Shown here in pieces: positions 9,433-18,284 of a stretch of 64,000 nt of DNA. Below the pieces are notes generated by a model. The model was not told the origin of the DNA, searched no databases, and worked only from the letters and a program-made list of their open reading frames with translations. The DNA lies in the NCBI GenBank assembly GCA_965228125.1, contig OZ245791.1, forward strand, positions 372,001-436,000. The letters are read 5' to 3'. The position numbers and the translations under genes were made by a program. The stretch is from GWF2-38-69 sp965228125. Lineage in GTDB: Bacteria > Verrucomicrobiota > Lentisphaeria > Victivallales > GWF2-38-69. Positions within the stretch are counted from its first letter, which is position 1. Every line of letters begins with the position of its first letter.

Positions 9433-9789
9433 ATGATTAAATACGCATTAACTTTATCGCTGATGGTTTTCATTTCACTGTTAACAGGATGTTCAAGTAT
9501 GACATCCATTTCTCCTTCCACTACACCAATAACAGAAAAAGATACTTATACAAAGCTCAAGGAATCATCGGGTTCTTGCTACAATTTTCAGATATTTTTT
9601 ATCCCTTTCTTTTCCAACGACCCTGTGGGCGTAGCTAGAGATAAGGCTATCAAAGATGGCGGCGGCAATGCCTTGATTGAAGTTGTTGTAGAACAAACAA
9701 CTCTTTACCTCTTTTTATATAATGCCTACTGGGTAACAGTTGAAGGCACAGCAGTAAAAGTTGAACATAAAGGAACAGAAGTAGAATGA
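9433..9789 (+). CDS. Small lipoprotein, paralogue of the preceding gene
   Basis: This is a 118-residue lipoprotein with lipobox LLTGC near residue 20. The core domain, with DTYTKLKES, a hydrophobic IFFIPFF strand, GGGNALIEVVVEQ and VEGTAVKVE, parallels the protein encoded just upstream, though the two have diverged. The last bases overlap the start of the next lipoprotein gene in an ATGA junction, so the two are translationally coupled. An envelope location is clear; function is unknown. Confidence 0.75.
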   Translation: MIKYALTLSLMVFISLLTGCSSMTSISPSTTPITEKDTYTKLKESSGSCYNFQIFFIPFFSNDPVGVARDKAIKDGGGNALIEVVVEQTTLYLFLYNAYWVTVEGTAVKVEHKGTEVE

Positions 9790-10376
9790 AGAAAATTAAA
9801 AGAATATTACTAGGATTATCCATTATCGGATTGAGCGCCTGCTCTTCTACCCACATCCCCCCGTGTGACCCTAATCAGGCAGATCTGACTAAAACCCAAA
9901 TAGGCCAACTCTCTCAAAGAAAACTCCACGTACCATGCAGAGTAGAAGTTCACTGTGTTGACGCTATAAAAGGTGACAGTACTGCATTTTGGAAAGATCA
10001 TTACTACACTTATCCTCTACAGGAAATACTAACTAGCAGTTTTAAAAGCGCAATATATTCTGCGTTTGATCAGCCAGGAAGCGAAGTTGTGGATGCATTC
10101 ACTGTTTATGTCCAAGTTCCTGAATCAAGGTTCGCTTATACGGGCAGTGGGGACAGCGAATACAAACTACAAATCATAGTTAGATTTGATGAACCTGGCG
10201 AAAAGAAAATAACAGCATTCTCTTTAGACCAATCCTTTGAAGGGACTATTACTAATTATAATGCAGTCCCTCCTGTAATTTATGACGCTTCAAGAACTCT
10301 TGCTTACAGAGCCATTGAAACTATCGTAAAGAACCCAAAAGTTATTAAAACTGTAAAGAGATTTGAAGAAAAATAA
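9786..10376 (+). CDS. Lipoprotein of unknown function
   Basis: This 196-residue protein has a short signal peptide and the lipobox GLSAC near residue 19. The mature part begins with SSTHIPPCDPNQ. It contains a segment (PLQEILTSSFKSAIYSAFDQPG, then FTVYVQVPESRF) that resembles the alternating helix-strand pattern of outer-membrane assembly lipoproteins, but no named family is recognised. The start overlaps the preceding gene by four bases and the end overlaps the next by 14, which places all of them in one transcription unit beginning at 7789. Confidence 0.7.
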   Translation: MKKIKRILLGLSIIGLSACSSTHIPPCDPNQADLTKTQIGQLSQRKLHVPCRVEVHCVDAIKGDSTAFWKDHYYTYPLQEILTSSFKSAIYSAFDQPGSEVVDAFTVYVQVPESRFAYTGSGDSEYKLQIIVRFDEPGEKKITAFSLDQSFEGTITNYNAVPPVIYDASRTLAYRAIETIVKNPKVIKTVKRFEEK

Positions 10377-11295
10377 TTCCAATCAAACTGTAAAAAACGC
10401 TATAGAGTTCAAATACCCTAAGAAAACTCCTTTAGACATCCCTAATAACTTCAAGAGCGATATTCATCATATCGCTCTTCCTGTTGACAGCAGACTTGCC
10501 AATGGTTTCGATGAATGGGGTTGCGGTTGGAAAAGCGACAACACTTCTTCTATTGGAATATGCCATCAACACCCCTTAGAAAATTGGGACAATTTCAACT
10601 GTATGTTAAGCCCTGATCTGAAAGGAATTCTTGTAGAAAAAAACCTAAACTTCTCTAAAAAAACTTCAGAGAAATTTATACTTGGTAATGGTATATCCTT
10701 TTTTGAACGGCTCTGTTTTTTAAGAGGTTTGGAAAACACTTGGATAGATGTAAAAAAAAACTCTTGCAATATCAAGCAGTTGCTTGAGCTTATCCTAAAC
10801 CTAAATTTGCAAATTATTGACTTTTACTCAACCAATAATATAGACGGCATAATAATTTACGATGATTGGGGCATTCAAGACAGACTGATGGTTGCGCCAG
10901 ATGATTGGAAAAGAATTTGGCTGCCATTCTACCAAAAGTTCTTTCACTATGCGAAAGGGAAAAATTTACACTGCTTTTTTCATTCCTGCGGTTACATCTA
11001 TGACATAATCCAACCTTTGATAGATGCTGGTATCAGCGTTCTGGAACTAGACCAACAATTAAATATCGGTATCAATAAGCTCAGTGAATTCAAAGGAAAA
11101 ATCTGCTTCTCATGTTCTGTAGACACTCAGATGTTTGCTGACAAAAAAAATCCTGAAAAGATCAACTCACATATGAAACTCCTCAAAGATTCTCTTTCTC
11201 TTCCCTGCGGAGGTTTAATACTCAAATACGACAAAAATCAATTTATAGGCAATTCAGATGAGGATGTCATAATGAACTTGTTCTATCAATACTAA
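10363..11295 (+). CDS. UroD-like (methyltransferase-type) TIM-barrel protein
   Basis: This 310-residue protein belongs to the uroporphyrinogen decarboxylase superfamily. The C-terminal half carries the family pattern: DGIIIYDDWGIQDRLMVAP, then FHSCGYIYDIIQPLIDAGISV, then CFSCSVDTQMF. HxCG in this position is a metal or cobamide-thiol handling motif in MtaA/MtbA-type methyltransferases, so a corrinoid- or thiol-methyl transfer role is more likely than heme synthesis. The start is TTG at 10363 with AAGAG seven bases upstream, overlapping the lipoprotein gene by 14 bases. A family match is likely; the substrate is unknown. Confidence 0.7.
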   Translation: MKKNNSNQTVKNAIEFKYPKKTPLDIPNNFKSDIHHIALPVDSRLANGFDEWGCGWKSDNTSSIGICHQHPLENWDNFNCMLSPDLKGILVEKNLNFSKKTSEKFILGNGISFFERLCFLRGLENTWIDVKKNSCNIKQLLELILNLNLQIIDFYSTNNIDGIIIYDDWGIQDRLMVAPDDWKRIWLPFYQKFFHYAKGKNLHCFFHSCGYIYDIIQPLIDAGISVLELDQQLNIGINKLSEFKGKICFSCSVDTQMFADKKNPEKINSHMKLLKDSLSLPCGGLILKYDKNQFIGNSDEDVIMNLFYQY

Positions 11296-11382
11296 AGCTA
11301 AGTTTAAGCTGCCTGCGAATTACTTACACCCCTAAAAATATGTTATTTATAAAAAATGCTATTATCTTTTAATATTTGCATC

Positions 11383-11411
11383 TTGTCACAACAAAATGAC
11401 CATGATATGAT
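11383..11411 (+). promoter_or_regulatory. Sigma-70-type promoter of the periplasmic adaptor gene
   Basis: TTGTCA (11383-11388), a 17-base spacer and TATGAT (11406-11411) lie 64 bases before the ATG at 11475. Each hexamer matches the consensus at five of six positions and the spacing is ideal. Confidence 0.6.
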
Positions 11412-11474
11412 TAGTGAAGTTGTCAATAATGGAACATTTTCTAACCAATAAACAAAAAAAACAGGAGAGGGAAA

Positions 11475-12701
11475 ATGAATTGGAAAACAAGTAGCCTTGC
11501 AGCAGCTCTAGTAGCTCTTCTTGGCGTATCAACATTCGGAGCAGACGCTACAGATCTATCCGCAAAAAGAACATTTACCGGCACAGTTACATATTTGGCC
11601 GGCGGACAAATCCAGTTTGGATTTAACGACAGCCATCGTGGATGGGTTAACTATTCTGCCCGACCAGGATCGATTTTTAGAGGTCCGGTCCGCGATATAG
11701 ACGGAAAGATTATCAGAGAAGGTGACATGATAATGCACATTGCCGATCAATACAGAGTCGCAATGGTAGATCAGGCAAAAGCGCTATTAAAACTGGCTGA
11801 AGTTAATTATAACTATGACAAATGGCAATACGAGATGGTTAAAAAGCTTGAGCCTACAAGCGCTGCATCTCAAATGCAAGTGCAACAGGGTGCGCAGGCT
11901 TACTTTGGCGCTATAGCATCTCTCGAAAGTGCCAGGGCAGTACTTATCCAAGCTCAACAACTTCTAGATGTATGTTCGTACAGAGCTCAGTATGACGGCA
12001 TAGTCGATACAGTAATGGTGCCAGCCGGATATCTTGCTGGTGAAGAGCCTGTAATGAAAATTTATGAAATGAATCCTATCGGCGTAAGTGTTGCTTTGGA
12101 CTCTAAGACAATAGGAGAAATGAGCTACAATACTCCTGTTACAATTACTCCTTCCAGACATGGGAAACCTGTCGGTAATATTCATGGCATTACTATATAT
12201 ACAGGGACAGGACTTACATTTGAAGTTGTAAACCAGCTATTGCCTCCTCCTGTAGAAGCTGAAGGTTTACCAATTTTTGAAAATTGGGGAGCTGCTGTTT
12301 ATCTTAACAATGATGCTCAACCTGGAATATTTACAGCAAAACCGATAAAGATGCTTTATAAACGCTGTCTTGTTAAAAAAGGCAACGACTATTTTGCATG
12401 GAGAGTTGATGGTGTCAAAAACACTCTTCCTGGAACCGGAATGAATTATATTTCGACAGTTACTCTTGTCCCAATTACTCTTGGTAAGATCCAGAAGCTG
12501 ATTGACAACAATACAGTGATGGTTGAAATAACCAATACTGACAATGATATAGCTGAAGGCGATACCTTCCTGAATGCTGAAATAGTCCCTGCAGATTTGA
12601 AGAACGGAGATAAAGTCTGCTTATACAAACCTATTTATACATTCATGAATGGGGATGTTGTAACCGTAGAAATCGGACCAAACCCTGCTACAATAAAATA
12701 A
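11475..12701 (+). CDS. Periplasmic adaptor (HlyD/RND membrane-fusion-protein-like)
   Basis: This 408-residue exported protein has a signal peptide ending STFGADA near residue 24. It follows the membrane-fusion layout: first half of a lipoyl-like barrel (IIREGDMIMHIADQYRV), then a helical hairpin with repeated Ala/Gln (about 95-165), then the second barrel half (YRAQYDGIVDTVMVPAGYLAGEEPVMKIYE). Beta-barrel domains follow to the C-terminus. Such proteins link an inner-membrane pump to an outer-membrane channel, but no pump or channel gene is adjacent. GGAGAGG stands before the ATG. It has its own promoter and a strong terminator, so it is transcribed alone. Confidence 0.75.
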   Translation: MNWKTSSLAAALVALLGVSTFGADATDLSAKRTFTGTVTYLAGGQIQFGFNDSHRGWVNYSARPGSIFRGPVRDIDGKIIREGDMIMHIADQYRVAMVDQAKALLKLAEVNYNYDKWQYEMVKKLEPTSAASQMQVQQGAQAYFGAIASLESARAVLIQAQQLLDVCSYRAQYDGIVDTVMVPAGYLAGEEPVMKIYEMNPIGVSVALDSKTIGEMSYNTPVTITPSRHGKPVGNIHGITIYTGTGLTFEVVNQLLPPPVEAEGLPIFENWGAAVYLNNDAQPGIFTAKPIKMLYKRCLVKKGNDYFAWRVDGVKNTLPGTGMNYISTVTLVPITLGKIQKLIDNNTVMVEITNTDNDIAEGDTFLNAEIVPADLKNGDKVCLYKPIYTFMNGDVVTVEIGPNPATIK

Positions 12702-12723
12702 CAGGTTAAACTGTTTTGAATCC

Positions 12724-12755
12724 AAAAGGCTGAGGCACCTCAGCCTTTTTTATTT
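12724..12755. terminator. Bidirectional terminator shared by convergent genes
   Basis: A GC-rich stem (AAGGCTGAGG at 12726-12735 with its complement at 12738-12747) is flanked by A-rich sequence on the left and a T-run to 12755 on the right. It ends the adaptor gene. The stop codon of the minus-strand epimerase gene (12740-12742) lies inside the right arm, so the hairpin also straddles that gene's end. Confidence 0.8.
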
Positions 12756-13705
12756 TTATGAAATTCGATCACATCTCGAATTATATCTTTTAGCGTATAT
12801 TCAGGAGACCAGCCAATAAGTTGTTTAATTTTGGCCGTATTAGGCACCCTATGTAGCATATCTTCAAAACCAGGAGCGTAGGCTTCACTATAAGGTTTAT
12901 ATATCAATTCAGAAGACGATCCGGATAATTTAATTACAGTTCTGGCTAATTCTTCTATACTGCACGATTCGTTACTTCCAATATTATAAATTTCCCCATT
13001 GAATTCCCTCTCTGACAATAACAAAAGACAACGCACAACATCTTTGACATGGCAAAAACATCTGGTCTGTTTACCAGTTCCAAATACATTCAGAGGTTCT
13101 CCGCGAATTGCGCTTTGCACAAATCTGGGAAGAACCATTCCGTATTTGCCAGTCTGTCTCGGTCCTACCGTGTTGAAAAACCTAACAATATTTACAGGCA
13201 GTTTATATTCTTGATAAAAAGATGTACAATAAAATTCGTCCAATAACTTACTGCATGCATATGACCATCTTGAATGGGTTGGAGGACCTATCAGTAAATC
13301 ATCTTCTTCAGAAAAAACATGCTTGGTTGATTTGCCATAAACCTCACTTGTTGACGCTACCAGCATTTTAGTCTTGTTATGGAGCGCGCCTTCAAGAACT
13401 CTTTCGGTACCTTTGACATTAGTCCTTATGGTATGCACAGGGTCTTTTACTACCATATCCACGCCTACAGCTGCGGCTAGGTGAAAAACTATATCGCATC
13501 TTGATATTATGTATTCCAAAGCAGGAAGTTCCAGTATATTAGCTTCAATAAAATCCAGCTTGGGATTACCAAAAACTGTTTTTAAATTATCAATGCTTCC
13601 TGTAGAGAGGTCATCTATTATTATAATCTCATCGCCTCTTTTGATTAAACTTTCTGCAAGATATGAACCTATGAAGCCAGCGCCTCCTGTAATTAAACAA
13701 CGCAT
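12740..13705 (-). CDS. NAD-dependent sugar-nucleotide epimerase/dehydratase
   Basis: This 321-residue extended short-chain dehydrogenase shows GGAGFIGSYLAE at residues 7-18 (NAD-binding GxxGxxG). IIIDDLSTG and the catalytic YACSK (YxxxK) near 150, with a preceding Ser/Thr (ASTSEVYG), follow. PRQTGKYGMVLPRF and FGTGKQTRCFCHVKDVV are the substrate-binding blocks of the UDP-glucose 4-epimerase/UDP-glucuronate decarboxylase group. The product should be a sugar nucleotide for surface polysaccharide, but the exact reaction cannot be told apart from sequence alone. It faces the adaptor gene convergently and the ptsH gene divergently. Confidence 0.88.
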   Translation of the reverse strand: MRCLITGGAGFIGSYLAESLIKRGDEIIIIDDLSTGSIDNLKTVFGNPKLDFIEANILELPALEYIISRCDIVFHLAAAVGVDMVVKDPVHTIRTNVKGTERVLEGALHNKTKMLVASTSEVYGKSTKHVFSEEDDLLIGPPTHSRWSYACSKLLDEFYCTSFYQEYKLPVNIVRFFNTVGPRQTGKYGMVLPRFVQSAIRGEPLNVFGTGKQTRCFCHVKDVVRCLLLLSEREFNGEIYNIGSNESCSIEELARTVIKLSGSSSELIYKPYSEAYAPGFEDMLHRVPNTAKIKQLIGWSPEYTLKDIIRDVIEFHKNKKG

Positions 13706-13837
13706 AACGAGTCCTAAATATTAAAGTTTGCAAAAGAAATAAAATATATAGAAAACATATATCATTTTCCTGACATATTAAATATAATAAATAGAAAAAC
13801 AGCCTTAATGTTAGTCCCTTAACAGCGAGTAAGATCT

Positions 13838-14116
13838 GTGGATAGAATAACTTCTGAAGCAAAAATCAAAAATAATTTGGGTCTTCATGCCAGGCCCTCT
13901 GCTGTTTTTGTACAAACTGCATCTAAATTTGATGCAGATATCACGATTGAAAGAAATGGCGATACAGTCAACGGGAAAAGCATTTTAGGCTTACTAATGC
14001 TTGCCGCAGGGCAAGGCAGCATAATTAGAATAACAGCATCAGGTTCGGATGCTGATTTTGCTGTCAGATCTCTTGTAAAGCTAGTAGAAGAAGACCCAGA
14101 ATTTAATGAGATATGA
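13838..14116 (+). CDS. ptsH: HPr phosphocarrier protein
   Basis: This 92-residue protein passes phosphate from enzyme I. LGLHARPSAVF contains the phospho-acceptor His17, and VNGKSILGLLML holds Ser48, which corresponds to the regulatory Ser46 of Gram-positive HPr. The start is GTG at 13838; no ATG lies at a suitable place. The TGA overlaps the ATG of ptsI in an ATGA junction. No sugar permease (EII) or HPr kinase gene lies in the window. A regulatory rather than transport PTS is therefore possible, but EII genes elsewhere are not excluded. Confidence 0.93.
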   Translation: MDRITSEAKIKNNLGLHARPSAVFVQTASKFDADITIERNGDTVNGKSILGLLMLAAGQGSIIRITASGSDADFAVRSLVKLVEEDPEFNEI

Positions 14117-15906
14117 CAGATAACGTTGGCCTAAAATCTGAGATGGTACTCTCTGGCATTCCAGCTTCGCCGGGGATAGCTGTAGGTACGGCACTTGTCT
14201 TAGTTAATAGAATATCTAATGTTGAAAAACGCTTTATATCCCCTCAACAAGTACCCGAAGAATTCGATAAGTTGGAAAATGCAGTAGAGTTAACAAAAAA
14301 ACAAATTTTCAGTTTTAAAGAAAAAGTGCTGAACGAGCTGGAGAATCAGCTAGATGCAAAAATTTTCGATGCCCATATTCTTATTTTAGATGATATCACC
14401 CTACTAAACTCCGTTAAAGAAGAAATCAAGCAAAATCTCCTATGTGCTGACTATGTCTTCTTCGAAAAAATTCAATCATACATAAAAGCCGTATCCAAAA
14501 TTGAAGACCTCTATCTAAAAGAAAGGGCCTCTGACATAAGAGACGTGGCATCGCGGGTTATACTGAATATTCACGGCAAGGAACTTGAAGATCTCAAAAA
14601 TCTTCCGGGACAGAGAATCATTGTTGGACTTGAACTCTCCCCTTCAGATACCGTTACGATGGACAGAGACAATGTTCAGGCATTTGCTACTGAAACAGGC
14701 AGCAGGACTTCTCACGCTACCATTATAGCAAGATCCATGAAAATTCCGGCTGTAGTTGGCATAAAATCCGGCCTGGCGCAGGCACATTCAGGCGATATTA
14801 TAATTATTGACGGCTATCAAGGAATAGTAATAATCAATCCTTCTTTGCATACTTTAAATTTGTATGCTGAAAAAGAAATTGTTGGTGGAAAACTCATCGG
14901 AGCACTTAAAGAAGTATCCAATCTTAGTTCTGAAACTATTGACGGATACAATATTCACTTGAGAGCTAATATTGAGTTGCTGGAAGATATAAATGACGCA
15001 GAAGTTAATAATGCAGCAGGTATTGGGTTGTATAGAACTGAATATCTTTACATCTCCAGGAGCGAACTGCCAAGCGAAGAAGTTCAGTTTGAAAACTATA
15101 GTGCTGTTGCTCGTTCCGCCAAAGGTAAACCGGTAATAATCAGAACCCTTGATTTAGGGGGAGACAAACTTCTCTTAAACGACATCATTTTTAGCGCCGA
15201 AAAAAATCCTTTTCTGGGATTTCGATCCATAAGACTATGCCTCGCCTATCCCGAAATTTTCAAAATTCAGTTAAGGGCAATTTTGCGGGCAAGCATATAT
15301 GGCGATATTAAAATTATGTTTCCAATGATCAGTTGTCTGGAAGAGGTAACTCAAGCCCTGCAACTACTGAATGAATCAAAACATGAACTAGACCAGAAAC
15401 ATATTCCTTACTCAAAAAATATCGAAGTTGGAATTATGATTGAAACCCCTTCGGCCGCTCTCATGTCCGACAAGCTGGCAGAAAAAGTTAATTTCCTCAG
15501 CTTGGGAACCAATGATCTTGTCCAATACACAATGGCAGTTGACAGGAACAGTGAAGAAGTATCTTACCTTTACCAACCGTCCCATCCTTCAGTACTTAGA
15601 CTTATTAAACAAACTATAGATGCTGCAAAAAAACACGGCATATCAGTAGGCATATGTGGAGAAATGGCCAGCGATCCTCAATATACAGTGCTTCTTATTG
15701 GGCTTGAATTCAATGAATTCAGTATGAGCCCTGTTTCTATAAATATCATCAAAAAGATTATAAGAAATACAAACATGCACGAAGCTAAAAAAATTGTGGA
15801 ACAAGCTTTAAATTGCTCCACGGCTGACGAAACTTTGAATTTATCTCTCGAATACCTAAAAAAAGTAGTGCCCGATATTTATAACATAGTAATTAAAGGT
15901 TCGTAA
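14113..15906 (+). CDS. ptsI: Phosphoenolpyruvate-protein phosphotransferase (enzyme I)
   Basis: This 597-residue enzyme takes phosphate from PEP to HPr. The N-terminal part is the HPr-binding helical domain. The phosphohistidine segment ETGSRTSHATIIARS has its active His near residue 200. The C-terminal PEP-binding barrel shows GIGLYRTEYLY, GFRSIRLCL and GTNDLVQYTMAVDRNS, with the second signature GICGEMASDP near residue 515. Its length is slightly above the usual 575. It is translationally coupled to ptsH by a four-base overlap. The deaminase gene follows two bases after its stop. Confidence 0.95.
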   Translation: MTDNVGLKSEMVLSGIPASPGIAVGTALVLVNRISNVEKRFISPQQVPEEFDKLENAVELTKKQIFSFKEKVLNELENQLDAKIFDAHILILDDITLLNSVKEEIKQNLLCADYVFFEKIQSYIKAVSKIEDLYLKERASDIRDVASRVILNIHGKELEDLKNLPGQRIIVGLELSPSDTVTMDRDNVQAFATETGSRTSHATIIARSMKIPAVVGIKSGLAQAHSGDIIIIDGYQGIVIINPSLHTLNLYAEKEIVGGKLIGALKEVSNLSSETIDGYNIHLRANIELLEDINDAEVNNAAGIGLYRTEYLYISRSELPSEEVQFENYSAVARSAKGKPVIIRTLDLGGDKLLLNDIIFSAEKNPFLGFRSIRLCLAYPEIFKIQLRAILRASIYGDIKIMFPMISCLEEVTQALQLLNESKHELDQKHIPYSKNIEVGIMIETPSAALMSDKLAEKVNFLSLGTNDLVQYTMAVDRNSEEVSYLYQPSHPSVLRLIKQTIDAAKKHGISVGICGEMASDPQYTVLLIGLEFNEFSMSPVSINIIKKIIRNTNMHEAKKIVEQALNCSTADETLNLSLEYLKKVVPDIYNIVIKGS

Positions 15907-15908
15907 AA

Positions 15909-16364
15909 ATGGATGCCAGACCAAATTGGGATGAATATTTCATGAAAATTGCTGAAGCAACTGCTGCAAGAAGCAATTGCTGCCGAAGACATGTCGGCGC
16001 AGTGATAGTCAAAGACAACAGAATAATTTCCACAGGATACAATGGAACCCCAAGGGGAATTAAAAATTGTTTTGATGGCGGTTGCCCTCGTTGCAACTCC
16101 AATGCTACAACCGGTGAAAAACTAGATCAGTGCATTTGTTCACATGCCGAAGAAAATGCAATCGTTCAGGCAGCTTATCACGGGGTAGCCGTGAAAGACT
16201 CAAAAATATACACGACTTATAGCCCATGCCTTATATGTACTAAAATGATAATAAATGCAGGAATCAAAGAAGTAGTCTACAAAGATATCTACAAATTTGA
16301 GGAAACTGTTAAAAATCTTTTTGCTGAGGCAAATATTATAATCAGAGAAATATTCAAAAATTGA
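15909..16364 (+). CDS. dCMP deaminase-family cytidine/deoxycytidylate deaminase
   Basis: This 151-residue zinc enzyme deaminates dCMP to dUMP or a related nucleotide. The zinc site is complete: HAEENAIVQAA supplies His and the catalytic Glu, and SPCLICTKMIINAG supplies the PCxxC cysteines. An upstream RRHVGAVIVKDNRIISTGYNGTP block is typical of ComEB/dCMP deaminases. Extra cysteines in the insert (CFDGGCPRC and CIC) may bind a second zinc, as in other dCMP deaminases. The gene starts two bases after ptsI with AAAGG upstream, so it belongs to the same unit. Confidence 0.9.
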   Translation: MDARPNWDEYFMKIAEATAARSNCCRRHVGAVIVKDNRIISTGYNGTPRGIKNCFDGGCPRCNSNATTGEKLDQCICSHAEENAIVQAAYHGVAVKDSKIYTTYSPCLICTKMIINAGIKEVVYKDIYKFEETVKNLFAEANIIIREIFKN

Positions 16365-16370
16365 CGAACA

Positions 16371-16859
16371 ATGTTTACAAAAGCCACAACTTTCAATGAT
16401 TTTAATCTGATTGAGTCTCTCGCCAGAGAGATATGGACAGAACATTACACTCCTATTATAGGCAAGCCTCAGGTTAACTATATGCTAATGAAGTATAGTT
16501 CGGCAAAATACATGTCAGAGCAAACAAAAGATCCAAACTGCCATTACTACATTATAAAAGACAGCAAAGACCCCATAGGGTACATCTCTATCACATTCAA
16601 AAATAATGACTTATTCCTAAATAAATTTTATGTAATATCATCAGAACGCGGTAGAGGTTTCGGAAGAATGGCGATAAATTTTATTGAAAGTCTAGCCAGA
16701 GGAAAAGGTTTGGAGAAAATCACTCTGAGAGTCAACAAACTTAATAAAGATACCATAGATAAATATGAGAAGTTGGGATTTCTTAAAGTTGAATCCCTAG
16801 TCCAGGACATTGGTAATGGCTATGTTATGGATGACTACAAAATGGAAAAACTTTTATAG
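16371..16859 (+). CDS. GNAT-family N-acetyltransferase
   Basis: This 162-residue acetyl-CoA-dependent acetyltransferase carries KFYVISSERGRGFGRMAINF near residues 84-103, the motif A acetyl-CoA loop (RGxGxG). It then has ITLRVNKLNKDTIDKYEKLGF, motif B with the usual Asn and Tyr. The overall pattern is close to PaiA/spermidine-acetyltransferase-like members, but the substrate is unknown. It starts six bases after the deaminase stop without an obvious Shine-Dalgarno sequence, presumably by read-on translation. It faces the amidohydrolase gene tail to tail. Confidence 0.85.
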   Translation: MFTKATTFNDFNLIESLAREIWTEHYTPIIGKPQVNYMLMKYSSAKYMSEQTKDPNCHYYIIKDSKDPIGYISITFKNNDLFLNKFYVISSERGRGFGRMAINFIESLARGKGLEKITLRVNKLNKDTIDKYEKLGFLKVESLVQDIGNGYVMDDYKMEKLL

Positions 16860-16877
16860 CCATCCATTCTTAGAACT

Positions 16878-18284
16878 TTAGAAATTGGATCTGTACTTAT
16901 AATAATCTATTTTGGTTCTTCTCGATGTCTTTTCAATAATCTTCTTTGTAAAGGCGTTAGCTCTATGAAAAATATCCTTTTCGTCAATGCTTGTGAGTTT
17001 TCCATTCTCTACAACAACATTGCCGTTTACAATAGTATAATCGGTTCTCATTCCAGCGCCGCAAAATACAATTGCAGACATCGGATCTGACATTGCTCCT
17101 GCGAAGTCTAATCTCTCCAAATTAAATATAGCTATATCGGCCGCCTGCCCTGCTTTTATTGAACCAATCTTAGGGTTATTGAACACCCTGCTTCCTCCAC
17201 TGGTTGCAATATACAAGGCCTTCTGAGGCGTCATTCTCTCTTCTGAAGAACCGATTCTATTTATAAGCATGGCAAGCTGTATTTCCCTGACAAAATTTCC
17301 GGCATCATTGCTTGCGCTTCCATCAACAGCAAGGCTGACCTTCACGCCTGCATCAATCATGTCAGGAACACGGCATATGCCTGATCCAAGCCTCATATTT
17401 GACGCAGGACAATGTGCTATACCTGTTCCGGTTTTTGCCAGAACTTTGATTTCTTCATCGTTAAAGTGGATCCCGTGCGCATAAAACACGTCATTTCCGA
17501 TCCATCCGCAATCGTCCATATATTCCAAAGGCCGCTTGTTAAACATCCTAAGACAGTATTCTTCTTCATCCTTGGTTTCGCAAAGATGGGTATGCATCAG
17601 TACGCCCATTTTTCTGGCATACTTAGCTGTGTCCTTCAAAATATCCGTTGTTACTGAAAAAGGAGAACATGGAGCAAGAATGATCTTGTTCATCGCAAAA
17701 GGATCTACATCGTGATATTTTTTGATAATCCTGTCGCAGTCTTTCAGTATCTCTTCAGGAGACTGGACTACAGTATCGGGAGGAAGTCCGCCATTTGATT
17801 TGCCCCTTGTCATACTACCTCTGCAAGGATAGAATCTCATCCCCATTTTATTCGCTATATCTATTTCAATGTCAAGAATTTCATTAGAAGTTCCCTTTGG
17901 GTAAACATAATAATGGTCGGTGCTTGTAGTACAACCCGAGAGAAGAAGTTCTCCTACAGCTATCTTTGTACTTAGCTCTACGAATTCTTCATTCAATTCC
18001 GTCCAGATTTCATAGAGAAGTACCAGCCAATCGAAAAGTTTTACGCTTTGTATGGCAGGAATATTCCTTGTTAATGTCTGATAGAAATGGTGGTGCGTAT
18101 TGATGAATCCCGGATAAACCACTTTATTGCTTCCATCAATGACTCTTGCCCCTGTCGGAACAGCAATATCTTTTCCTATTTCAGCTATTTTATTTCCTTC
18201 TATTCTGAGATCTACTCCGGTAAGAACCGTGAACTTTTCATCCATCGTAACAAGATTCCGGATATTTTTAATCAGAATAGACAT
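16878..18284 (-). CDS. 8-oxoguanine deaminase-like amidohydrolase
   Basis: This 468-residue enzyme belongs to the TrzN/SsnA/MTA-deaminase group of metal-dependent hydrolases. NTHHHFYQTLTRNIP holds the first metal histidines. MHTHLCETKDEEEYC, FYAHGIHF and SLAVDGSASNDAGN supply the remaining ligands and the catalytic Asp. The stretch AHCPASNMRLGSGICRVPDM matches the pattern of bacterial 8-oxoguanine deaminases, so purine salvage or detoxification is likely. I place the start at the ATG at 18284, not at an upstream in-frame ATG at 18326, because GGGGAGGG stands just before 18284 and the homologous proteins begin here. Confidence 0.82.
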   Translation of the reverse strand: MSILIKNIRNLVTMDEKFTVLTGVDLRIEGNKIAEIGKDIAVPTGARVIDGSNKVVYPGFINTHHHFYQTLTRNIPAIQSVKLFDWLVLLYEIWTELNEEFVELSTKIAVGELLLSGCTTSTDHYYVYPKGTSNEILDIEIDIANKMGMRFYPCRGSMTRGKSNGGLPPDTVVQSPEEILKDCDRIIKKYHDVDPFAMNKIILAPCSPFSVTTDILKDTAKYARKMGVLMHTHLCETKDEEEYCLRMFNKRPLEYMDDCGWIGNDVFYAHGIHFNDEEIKVLAKTGTGIAHCPASNMRLGSGICRVPDMIDAGVKVSLAVDGSASNDAGNFVREIQLAMLINRIGSSEERMTPQKALYIATSGGSRVFNNPKIGSIKAGQAADIAIFNLERLDFAGAMSDPMSAIVFCGAGMRTDYTIVNGNVVVENGKLTSIDEKDIFHRANAFTKKIIEKTSRRTKIDYYKYRSNF

